DNA of 5,204 nt. Source: Prolixibacteraceae bacterium (GTDB lineage Bacteria > Bacteroidota > Bacteroidia > Bacteroidales > Prolixibacteraceae). The notes under the pieces were generated by a model that was given only the letters and a program-made list of their open reading frames with translations, did not search any database and had not been told where the DNA came from. A program made the position numbers and the translations under genes. Shown piece by piece: positions 1 to 5,204 of this stretch (position 1 is its first letter; every line of letters starts with the position of its first letter). The stretch is taken from NCBI GenBank assembly GCA_016788685.1, contig JAEUSS010000617.1, positions 1 through 5,204 on the forward strand, written 5' to 3'.

Positions 1-1052
1 TAGGGCAACGCTTTTTTGAATTCCAGATCAGCTTTTGCTTTCTCCGTTTCATATTTTTCGGGTTGGTTGCTTGGCACTGAATTCGCTACATCAATTTGCT
101 TCACACCTAAATTGTAATATACGATCCCCAGGTTAAACAAGGCATCAAAATTACTGGATTTCAACTCGATGGCTTTCTGGTAGGATTTTATAGCTTCTTC
201 AGGATTATTCATCCGGTCGAACAAAATTCCCCGAAAAAGATAAAAAGATTCATTGTTGGGCTCTTTTGAAATTGCAAGGTTCAAATATTTCATGGCTTCT
301 TCCAGCCGGTTACCTTTCTCATAAATATTGATAAGCTGCACAAGGATTGCACTATTTCCGGGATATTCTTTTAATCCTTGCTGCATCACTTCCAAAGCAC
401 CCACTGTATCTTTTTTACTAAGGTAACTTTCCGACAACCGCTCATAAGTTTGTGCACCATTGTACTTATACTCTGCGGCTATTTTATAATACTTAATAGC
501 CTTATCGTACTTTTGGGCACTGTATGCCGATAAAGCGGCATTGTAAATAATGACCGTATCGACCTGTCCGGGTGATTCTGCTTTAAAAACCGGAATATCT
601 TCAATTGCAAGAATCTGCTCAAAAGAAGCAAGCGCCTCGTCGTAGTCTTGCGCATTAAATGCAGTTTCGGCCTGAAGGACAAAATCGCCAATCAGCAATT
701 TTAGCTTGATTATGAGGCTGTTTGAAAACTTATTTTTGCTATCCAACTCAATTGCTTTCTGGTACGATTTGAATGCTTCGGCCAACGGATCGGCATGGAG
801 TTTTTTTGTACTTTCGTCTTTTGACTGAAAAACGGCCTGATAAATTTCGCCCCGCACCTCCCATGTTCTGGGCCAGTTGATCGAGCTTTCTGTTTTCGGG
901 TTAGTTGCCTCAACGGCTTCTTCCATTGCCGCCAGTGCTTTGTCTAGCTTTCCGGCTTCTTTATAGCCTAACGCACTGGTAACTTTTCCCTTTTGAGCAA
1001 AGAGATTTGAGGTAAAAAAGAGGAAAGCGATTAATAATAGAACTCGCATCAT
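1..1052 (-). CDS. Secreted tetratricopeptide-repeat (TPR) protein, 3' end beyond the window
   Basis: An uninterrupted frame runs from ATG at 1052 to the left edge: 350 complete codons plus two bases (TA), so the last visible codon is either Tyr or a stop. Residues 1-19 form a type I signal peptide with a hydrophobic core (LLLIAFLFF) and a likely cut after SNLFA, before Gln20, so the product should be periplasmic or envelope-bound; there is no lipobox Cys. Several TPR units can be seen, roughly at residues 123-156, 167-200, 201-234, 235-267 and 268-301, with the typical YxxAIxxYxxAIEL pattern; YQKAIEL occurs at 97 and again at 291. The last visible part (330-350) is a Lys/Glu/Ala-rich helix ending in FKKALP, which in related proteins normally continues as another TPR helix, so the gene probably continues past the edge. 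ATG at 1049 is an equally possible start. It begins 16 bp after the M56 gene ends, so co-transcription with it is likely. The role is unknown; TPRs usually mediate protein binding. Confidence 0.85.
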   Translation of the reverse strand, partial: MMRVLLLIAFLFFTSNLFAQKGKVTSALGYKEAGKLDKALAAMEEAVEATNPKTESSINWPRTWEVRGEIYQAVFQSKDESTKKLHADPLAEAFKSYQKAIELDSKNKFSNSLIIKLKLLIGDFVLQAETAFNAQDYDEALASFEQILAIEDIPVFKAESPGQVDTVIIYNAALSAYSAQKYDKAIKYYKIAAEYKYNGAQTYERLSESYLSKKDTVGALEVMQQGLKEYPGNSAILVQLINIYEKGNRLEEAMKYLNLAISKEPNNESFYLFRGILFDRMNNPEEAIKSYQKAIELKSSNFDALFNLGIVYYNLGVKQIDVANSVPSNQPEKYETEKAKADLEFKKALP

Positions 1053-1068
1053 AACATTTACTCTAATT

Positions 1069-3219
1069 TTATTTAACATATCTTGAGCGAAGTTTCTCTT
1101 TTGCAACTGGATGATAATCTTTAGGGAGATTAAAATCTATAGGAATCTCATAGGTTGCATCAACAAATTCTCCTTTTTGTTTTCCAGGATTCCATTTGGG
1201 CATTGAATTTACAATCCGGAGAGCTTCTTTATCCAAAGACGGATCAACCCCTCTAAGTATTTTGACATTGGTAACGCTTCCTTTTTTATCAACAACAAAT
1301 TTTACTATAACTTGACCAATAATACCATTCTCAAGAGCTATTATTGGATATTTCATAGTTGCTGTAATAAATGCTTTTAATGCGCCATTTCCTCCCGGGA
1401 ATTGCGGTACTTCTTCAACATCATTAATGGAAGCATTAAATGTATTGTCATCAATTGCTGTCATTGTTTGGAGTATAAACTCAATAGGCAAATTATAAGC
1501 TACATTAACAGCTTTGCCTTGCTGAAAACCAGGCTTCCATTTGGGCATGGTATAAATAACCCTGATGGCTTCATTATCAAGTGTCGGCTCAACTGACCTT
1601 ACAACCTTTACATCGGAAGGCATTCCATCTGAATTAATTACAAAATGGACAAAGACAGTACCCGCTACCCCTGCTTTTTGAGCCGACACCGGATACCTAA
1701 TTTGTTGTGCAATGTGTTTTCGTAGAGCCAGTGCCCCACCAGGGAATTCGGGCATTTGCTCAACAATGGTAAAAGTCTTTTCATCGCCGGAATTAGAACT
1801 TCCCTCAATATTTGCTCCTTTAATTGTCAATTTCTGCTTCTTTTGAATGCCGTAGGCTACTGCGACAACTTTATCAATACCAATATTCCCAGGTTCTAAG
1901 CTAATGTTCATTAACTTCTCGAAATCGGGAGCTAACTTAACAGTTTTAAATCCTACGTATGAAACGACAATAGAACTTGTATCATTGATATTTAGGTTAA
2001 AAACACCATCCTTATCAGTAACCGTTCCTATTGCCTTGCCCAATACGACAACAGAAGCTCCTTCCAATGGTTTGTCTTCTGAATCGACCACTTTGCCATT
2101 TACTGTTTTTTCATCAACCTGAATTAGTTGATCTTTTCTCGGCAAACTGGGCTCTGTTTTCCTCTTTCTATTATCCTGAATGAATATCTTCTCCGAAGAC
2201 GAGGGAACTATCTCTGATGTTAGAGACTTAACATCATCTACAAGTTCTGATGGATGCACACTCAACTTATCATTTAATGAATTAATTTCGAACGTTATTT
2301 CGCTCCTGTTGCCGAAAGCCATCAGCAGCAGGGCAAGCAATGGGAGAAAGGTCGCCACCTTCCAGCGCCATGCTTTACTGGTTTTTTGTTTGTTCATCAT
2401 GGTAATTCTTTTTTTAATTTGACAATGATTAAAACTGTTTGCAAGGGCGAACCGCCTTGGCCCGACCCCTTTTTGAATAATGAGTAACTGATATTGTTTG
2501 GCATCGATGCCTGAATGAAGGGTTTGCTCGTCGGCCTGAAACTCGTGGATTTCTTTCAGGTCGCCAATCAGCGCGTAAACTGCCGGGTTAAACCAATGGA
2601 CGGTTTTGACCAGTTCGAGCAACAGCAAATCGGCAAAATGATTTTGCCGAATATGCGCCTGTTCGTGCGCCAGGATGGCCGGACCATGCGCATCGTAATC
2701 GGTTTGCGAAATAATCACCGAACGGCCAAATGCAAAACTTGGGACTTCGCGGCCAACAATCAGCAGCCGGTAACCGTTCATTTGCTGCACGGTTGCTTTC
2801 CGCGAAAGCAGGAAAATCCGGATCACATTTTGGATAAAAAGCAATAGCGACACCAACACACCCACGAAATAAAAGTACTTGAGCAAAGTTTCCACCGGAA
2901 TCGTCAACTCGTTGGCTTCCGGAGTGATTTTGCTGACAATCGGCTGAGATTCGGCAATCGTTGTATTCTCAGGAACCGGCAGTTTTTGTATTTGAATCCT
3001 GTTTTCTGAAAAATCCGGAATCAGCTCCACATGCACCGGTGTTTGCATCAGTTGCGGCAACTGCACCAACGGAACAATCATCGAAGCCGCCACAATCGTG
3101 AGCAGGATTGCCCGGTTGACTGCAAACGAAGTTTCGTTGCGCATGAGCAACCTGAACAACAGATAAAATACACCGATACAAACGGTCGATTCCAGGATAT
3201 AGGTCAGAAAGGTATTCAT
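1069..3219 (-). CDS. BlaR1-like M56 family membrane metallopeptidase with carboxypeptidase-regulatory-like and two TonB C-terminal domains
   Basis: The 716-residue product has the BlaR1/MecR1 layout with a different sensor part. Membrane helices lie near residues 5-25, 34-54, 110-137 and 286-302. Between the third and fourth is the cytoplasmic zinc protease domain: HEQAH at 185-189 (HExxH) and HEFQAD at 225-230, where Glu226 is the likely third zinc ligand. After the fourth helix the chain should be periplasmic: a linker, a carboxypeptidase-regulatory-like beta domain (about 372-440; NGKVVDSEDKPLEGASV), a SusC-like segment (VVAVAYGIQKKQKLT, 451-465), then two TonB C-terminal domains (about 488-585 and 604-698), each with a PxFPGG start, a YP, a G.V.V.F.V strand and MPKWxPG. 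BlaR1 itself is about 600 residues and ends in a penicillin-binding domain, which is absent here. By analogy it senses an envelope signal and inactivates the BlaI-like repressor encoded 12 bp upstream. Family and domains are clear; signal and TonB role are inference. Confidence 0.93.
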   Translation of the reverse strand: MNTFLTYILESTVCIGVFYLLFRLLMRNETSFAVNRAILLTIVAASMIVPLVQLPQLMQTPVHVELIPDFSENRIQIQKLPVPENTTIAESQPIVSKITPEANELTIPVETLLKYFYFVGVLVSLLLFIQNVIRIFLLSRKATVQQMNGYRLLIVGREVPSFAFGRSVIISQTDYDAHGPAILAHEQAHIRQNHFADLLLLELVKTVHWFNPAVYALIGDLKEIHEFQADEQTLHSGIDAKQYQLLIIQKGVGPRRFALANSFNHCQIKKRITMMNKQKTSKAWRWKVATFLPLLALLLMAFGNRSEITFEINSLNDKLSVHPSELVDDVKSLTSEIVPSSSEKIFIQDNRKRKTEPSLPRKDQLIQVDEKTVNGKVVDSEDKPLEGASVVVLGKAIGTVTDKDGVFNLNINDTSSIVVSYVGFKTVKLAPDFEKLMNISLEPGNIGIDKVVAVAYGIQKKQKLTIKGANIEGSSNSGDEKTFTIVEQMPEFPGGALALRKHIAQQIRYPVSAQKAGVAGTVFVHFVINSDGMPSDVKVVRSVEPTLDNEAIRVIYTMPKWKPGFQQGKAVNVAYNLPIEFILQTMTAIDDNTFNASINDVEEVPQFPGGNGALKAFITATMKYPIIALENGIIGQVIVKFVVDKKGSVTNVKILRGVDPSLDKEALRIVNSMPKWNPGKQKGEFVDATYEIPIDFNLPKDYHPVAKEKLRSRYVK

Positions 3220-3231
3220 ACTGGTAGGTTT

Positions 3232-3600
3232 TTATGGTTCCTTTTTCGCGTTTTCGGCCTGCCTGATCAGTTCCTGAATCTCTTCCAGCGAAATTTTTTC
3301 TTCCTGAACAAACATCGAAACCACCGAGGCATACGATTGATTAAAGTATTTGCCCACCATATTTTTCAGTGTGTTCCGGCTAAATTCTTCGCGCGAAATA
3401 ATGGCGTGATAACGGTGCGTATTCCCAAACTGCTCGTGCCCCACAAAACCCTTTTCTTCCAGTAGCCGCACAATCGTTGAAATGGTGTTGTAGTGCGGTT
3501 TGGGCTCACCGAGTTGCTCGATGATTTCCTTTACAAACAGAGAACCCTTTTCCCAAAAGAGCTCCATAATCTCTTCCTCGCGGTTGGTCAAATGTTTCAT
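3232..3600 (-). CDS. BlaI/MecI/CopY family transcriptional repressor
   Basis: The 122-residue product matches the usual length of BlaI and MecI (about 123-126). Residues 1-70 form a winged-helix DNA-binding domain: LTNREEEIMELFWEKG at the N-terminus, a recognition helix around YNTISTIVRLLEEKGFV (37-53), and a wing with GNTHRYHAIISREEF. Residues 74-115 form the dimerization part, with MFVQEEKISLEEIQEL at 96-111 aligning with the region of S. aureus BlaI that BlaR1 signalling leads to be cut. This family binds DNA as a dimer and represses its own operon together with the membrane sensor protease; the M56 gene starting 12 bp downstream is the expected partner. The start ATG at 3600 gives the canonical N-terminus. 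Its promoter lies under three tandem dyads (3624-3684), which fits autorepression. The ligand is not a beta-lactam on this evidence, so the name blaI is not assigned. Confidence 0.95.
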   Translation of the reverse strand: MKHLTNREEEIMELFWEKGSLFVKEIIEQLGEPKPHYNTISTIVRLLEEKGFVGHEQFGNTHRYHAIISREEFSRNTLKNMVGKYFNQSYASVVSMFVQEEKISLEEIQELIRQAENAKKEP

Positions 3601-3617
3601 AGTATTAAAGCTTTGAC

Positions 3618-3648
3618 CAAATATAACTATATTTTTTAGTTACACAAC
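3618..3648 (-). promoter_or_regulatory. Predicted Bacteroidota-type promoter of the repressor-M56-TPR operon
   Basis: Read on the minus strand, a perfect TAnnTTTG box (TATATTTG, 3625-3618) is preceded after exactly 19 bp by GTTG (3648-3645), one base off the TTTG box of the primary Bacteroidota sigma factor. Transcription would start near 3611-3613, leaving a leader of only about a dozen bases before ATG 3600. The boxes sit inside the first two dyads of the operator array, so a bound repressor would block polymerase directly. The match is by eye; no start site has been mapped. Confidence 0.6.
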
Positions 3649-3684
3649 TACACAAACTAGTTTTATTACTGTTTTTTGTAGTTT
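3624..3684. promoter_or_regulatory. Three tandem dyad operators, 21-bp period, for the BlaI-like repressor
   Basis: The unit AACTA-N7-TAGTT occurs perfectly at 3625-3641 and 3646-3662, and in a weaker form (TACTG-N7-TAGTT) at 3667-3683. The right half-site TAGTT begins at 3637, 3658 and 3679, exactly 21 bp apart, about two helical turns. The first unit extends to TAACTA-N7-TAGTTA (3624-3642). The ACTA/TAGT halves resemble the ACTAC/GTAGT arms of known BlaI/MecI operators. The array overlaps the predicted promoter and lies directly upstream of the repressor gene, so autoregulation by cooperative binding of dimers along one face of the DNA is the natural reading. That the repressor binds here is inference. 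Confidence 0.7.
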
Positions 3685-3699
3685 ACTGATTTTAAACAC

Positions 3700-3728
3700 A
3701 AAAAAAACAGGGACCGAAGCCCCTGTTT
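3700..3728 (-). terminator. Intrinsic terminator after the Bax inhibitor-1 family gene
   Basis: On the minus strand AAACAGGG (3728-3721) pairs with CCCTGTTT (3712-3705). The stem is extended by a G-U and a C-G pair closing a UUCG tetraloop (3718-3715), and it runs into a tract of eight U residues (3707-3700), three of which also pair in the stem. It lies 33 bp beyond the stop of the upstream gene and 16 bp before the operator array, so it insulates the repressor operon from read-through. Confidence 0.9.
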
Positions 3729-3761
3729 AATATGATATTTCAAATTTGATTTTTGCAAGAA

Positions 3762-4535
3762 TTAGTCGCGACTGGCCAATTTAGAGAGCAGACGAATCAT
3801 TTCGAGGTATAACCAGATCAGCGTAACCATCAGGCCAAAAGCGCCAAACCATTCCATGTATTTTGGGGCACGTGCATTGGCACCCTGGGTTATCATATCA
3901 AAATCCAGGATCAGATTAAGGGCAGCTACCACGACTACAAACAGACTGATTCCAATTGACAGCATGCTGTTTCCGTGCAGAAAACTAACATTAACACCGA
4001 ACAATCCGGCAATAAAACTACCCAGATAAACCAGGGCAATACCGCCGGTTGCTGCAAAAATAACAGTTCTGAATTTTTCAGTAGCGCGTATCGTTCCTGA
4101 ACGGTAAAGCAGCAACATGATCACGAAAACGCCAAAAGTGAGCGAAACAGCACGCATCACCAAACCGGGATACATGGCTTCGAACATGGCCGAAATAGCG
4201 CCCAAAAACAAACCTTCAAAAACAGCATAAATCGGCGCAGTCATAGCTGCACGACGCGGGCTGAAGGTGGTGATCAGAGCAGTTATCAAACCGCCAATGG
4301 CACCAACCATACTCCAAACCATGATTCCCTGAGGCATTACTCCGGGATTTGCGGGATCGATAGCGCCAAAAAACTTGCGCCAGGTAAACGTGGCTGCAAA
4401 AATAACGATCAGCAGCATCAGTCCGGTTTTGTTAATCGTTCCGTTCACGGTCATCACTCCGTCGCTGGTATTTGTAGCCGACTGACTGAATATGTTCTTC
4501 CCGAATACGGGATTTGATGATTTTGTAATATCCAT
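3762..4535 (-). CDS. Bax inhibitor-1/YccA family integral membrane protein
   Basis: The 257-residue product has a polar N-terminus with the SSNPVFG motif typical of the bacterial YccA-like branch of the Bax inhibitor-1 (TMBIM) family. Seven hydrophobic helices follow, near residues 36-52, 71-91, 99-121, 127-144, 156-180, 190-212 and 227-250. The LDFDMI motif at the end of helix six (Asp211, Asp213) corresponds to the acidic site which in the B. subtilis homologue YetJ takes part in pH-dependent calcium leak. In bacteria the family sits in the inner membrane; its physiological role is not settled. The start at 4535 follows an A/T-rich leader (AAACTTTAAACA) with no strong Shine-Dalgarno site, as is normal in Bacteroidota. 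It lies 78 bp after the upstream gene and ends in its own terminator, so it is probably a separate unit or the last gene of a unit with the alkylation-repair gene. Nothing links it functionally to the repressor operon. Confidence 0.95.
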   Translation of the reverse strand: MDITKSSNPVFGKNIFSQSATNTSDGVMTVNGTINKTGLMLLIVIFAATFTWRKFFGAIDPANPGVMPQGIMVWSMVGAIGGLITALITTFSPRRAAMTAPIYAVFEGLFLGAISAMFEAMYPGLVMRAVSLTFGVFVIMLLLYRSGTIRATEKFRTVIFAATGGIALVYLGSFIAGLFGVNVSFLHGNSMLSIGISLFVVVVAALNLILDFDMITQGANARAPKYMEWFGAFGLMVTLIWLYLEMIRLLSKLASRD

Positions 4536-4578
4536 TGTTTAAAGTTTAAATTTCGGGTTTATGATATAAAAACTGTAC

Positions 4579-4609
4579 CAAAAATAATCAGTCGTTTTGA
4601 AAAACCTGA
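4579..4609 (-). promoter_or_regulatory. Possible promoter of the Bax inhibitor-1 family gene
   Basis: On the minus strand TATTTTTG (4586-4579) fits the TAnnTTTG box perfectly. The element 19 bp upstream (TCAG, 4609-4606) matches TTTG at only two of four positions. A start near 4572 would give a leader of about 36 bases. The region is A/T-rich, so a chance match is possible. Confidence 0.35.
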
Positions 4610-4610
4610 A

Positions 4611-4630
4611 TTGTTAAGCATTCTTAACAA
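4611..4630. repeat. Perfect 8-bp inverted repeat over the stop codon of the AlkD-like gene
   Basis: TTGTTAAG (4611-4618) and CTTAACAA (4623-4630) are exact reverse complements around a four-base loop, and the stop codon (4616-4614) lies inside the stem. In the minus-strand transcript this would be a small A/U-rich hairpin. Only a weak U-rich stretch (GGUUUUUC) follows a few bases on, so it is at best a poor intrinsic terminator or an mRNA 3'-end stabiliser. Confidence 0.4.
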
Positions 4631-5204
4631 ATGATTCCTGCACATACTCACTCTTCAGCTCCGGAAGAACTGCCTCTGCCAGAGCACGAGCATCCTCTGA
4701 ATCAACACATTTAAGTTCTTCTGAAAACAAAATAGCTTTTTCATTCATTGTTTTACTTTTCATCCCGAGCAAAATAAATGAGCGGTAAAAAACCTGCTTC
4801 AGATTCGGGTCTTTTGCCAAAGGTGACAAAACGTCGAAAAATGGTTCAAAAAGCTCATCCATTTCAGTCTTTTCAACGATTGCAAGCCTTCCCATCAGGT
4901 GTAAACCGGAGAAACGGACTAAATGTTTCTTTCCGCGGCACCATTCCAGCGATTTTACGAAAGCAAATTTTGTTTTCGACCACAGATAAGTATTCAAAAC
5001 TTCAGCAATTTCGGCAGTTTCCAGACTTTTTGTCCAGTAGTCCATCTGTTCTTCGGTTACCTCAGCGGGGACATCGAGCATCGCAGCCAGAATCATCGTC
5101 TCGCGCCACTGTTTGTTCCAGAGTTTCAGCGCCAGCAAATGATTGGCCCGATGCTGAGCCGCAATTTCGCGCAGCGAAATAACCGAAGCTCCCCAGTTAA
5201 TTTT
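4614..5204 (-). CDS. DNA alkylation repair (AlkD-like) HEAT-repeat family protein, 5' end beyond the window
   Basis: The frame is open from the right edge to TAA at 4614: 196 visible residues. The first visible residues, KINWGASVISLREIAAQH, followed by a helix ending LALKLWN and then ETMILAAMLDVP..VTEEQMDYW, have the order of motifs seen in AlkD-family proteins (a G-V-x-x-x-x-LR-x-IA helix, an ALxLW helix, an E-x-x-x-LAA helix). The rest is a run of paired helices as in HEAT-like repeats. Full-length Bacteroidota relatives are about 220-240 residues, so only some 25-40 N-terminal residues should be missing. AlkD proteins remove N3- and N7-alkylated bases from DNA, but the Trp/Asp active-site stretch of the glycosylases is not obvious here (AEIAEVLNTYLW at 64-75 of the fragment), so enzymatic activity is uncertain. 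A TTG at 5138 is not the start, because the family motif continues upstream of it. It is followed by the Bax inhibitor-1 family gene after 78 bp. Confidence 0.75.
   Translation of the reverse strand, partial: KINWGASVISLREIAAQHRANHLLALKLWNKQWRETMILAAMLDVPAEVTEEQMDYWTKSLETAEIAEVLNTYLWSKTKFAFVKSLEWCRGKKHLVRFSGLHLMGRLAIVEKTEMDELFEPFFDVLSPLAKDPNLKQVFYRSFILLGMKSKTMNEKAILFSEELKCVDSEDARALAEAVLPELKSEYVQESFVKNA

Noticed and set aside
479..913. Two short minus-strand open frames (479-691 and 710-913)
   Set aside because: They lie in another frame inside the continuous TPR coding frame, which reads through both without a break and has a signal peptide and repeats.
1053..1068. Separate promoter or terminator between the M56 and TPR genes
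   Set aside because: Only 16 bp, with no hairpin and no TAnnTTTG box; operon coupling is the simpler reading.
1069..3219. Beta-lactam resistance sensor BlaR1
   Set aside because: The protease core matches, but the C-terminal region contains no penicillin-binding motifs (no SxxK/SxN/KTG set seen) and there is no beta-lactamase gene in the window.
3031..3465. Plus-strand open frame of 144 codons across the M56/repressor junction
   Set aside because: It is antisense to two well-supported genes, is rich in His, Arg, Gln and Asn as expected of a reverse-frame shadow, and shows no family motif.
3624..3684. Periodic repeats as a small CRISPR array or iteron set
   Set aside because: The repeated units are 17-bp dyads separated by 4 bp, with no spacers of CRISPR length and no replication gene. 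Position over a repressor promoter fits operators far better.
5136..5138. TTG at 5138 as the start of the AlkD-like gene
   Set aside because: The frame is open upstream to the window edge, and those 22 codons encode the conserved family stretch KINWG...LREIA, so the real start lies outside the window.
4778..5182. Plus-strand open frame of 134 codons opposite the AlkD-like gene
   Set aside because: It is rich in Ser, Arg and Pro with no recognisable domain, and the minus-strand frame has clear AlkD-family motifs over the same bases.

Overview
The window carries five protein genes, all on the minus strand, and is almost entirely coding. Several traits point to a Bacteroidota bacterium, perhaps of the Marinilabiliales/Prolixibacteraceae kind, though that rank is only an impression. 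These traits are a BlaI-type repressor paired with an M56 peptidase that ends in a carboxypeptidase-regulatory-like domain and TonB C-terminal domains, A-rich leaders without strong Shine-Dalgarno sites, promoter boxes of the Bacteroidota TTTG/TAnnTTTG type, and a TPR lipoprotein-free secreted protein style common in that phylum.

Read in the direction of transcription (high to low coordinates): (1) 5204-4614, the 3' part of an AlkD-like DNA alkylation repair / HEAT-repeat protein cut by the window edge. (2) 4535-3762, a seven-helix Bax inhibitor-1/YccA family membrane protein, closed by a clear intrinsic terminator with a C(UUCG)G loop at 3728-3700. (3) 3684-3618, a regulatory region with three 17-bp dyads spaced exactly 21 bp apart, overlapping a Bacteroidota-type promoter. 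(4) 3600-3232, a BlaI/MecI/CopY-family repressor. (5) 3219-1069, a 716-residue BlaR1-like M56 membrane metalloprotease whose periplasmic part holds a carboxypeptidase-regulatory-like domain, a SusC-like TonB-box segment and two tandem TonB C-terminal domains. (6) 1052 to the left edge, a secreted tetratricopeptide-repeat protein, open at its 3' end.

Genes 4-6 are separated by only 12 and 16 bp and look like one operon read from the single operator-covered promoter. By analogy with BlaR1/BlaI the working model is that a periplasmic or envelope signal activates the M56 protease, which directly or indirectly removes the BlaI-like repressor and de-represses the operon. There is no penicillin-binding sensor domain, so the signal is probably not a beta-lactam. 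The presence of both a TonB-box-like segment and TonB C-terminal domains suggests a link to outer-membrane TonB-dependent transport or envelope state. This model is inference. No RNA genes, mobile elements, CRISPR arrays or plus-strand genes were found.
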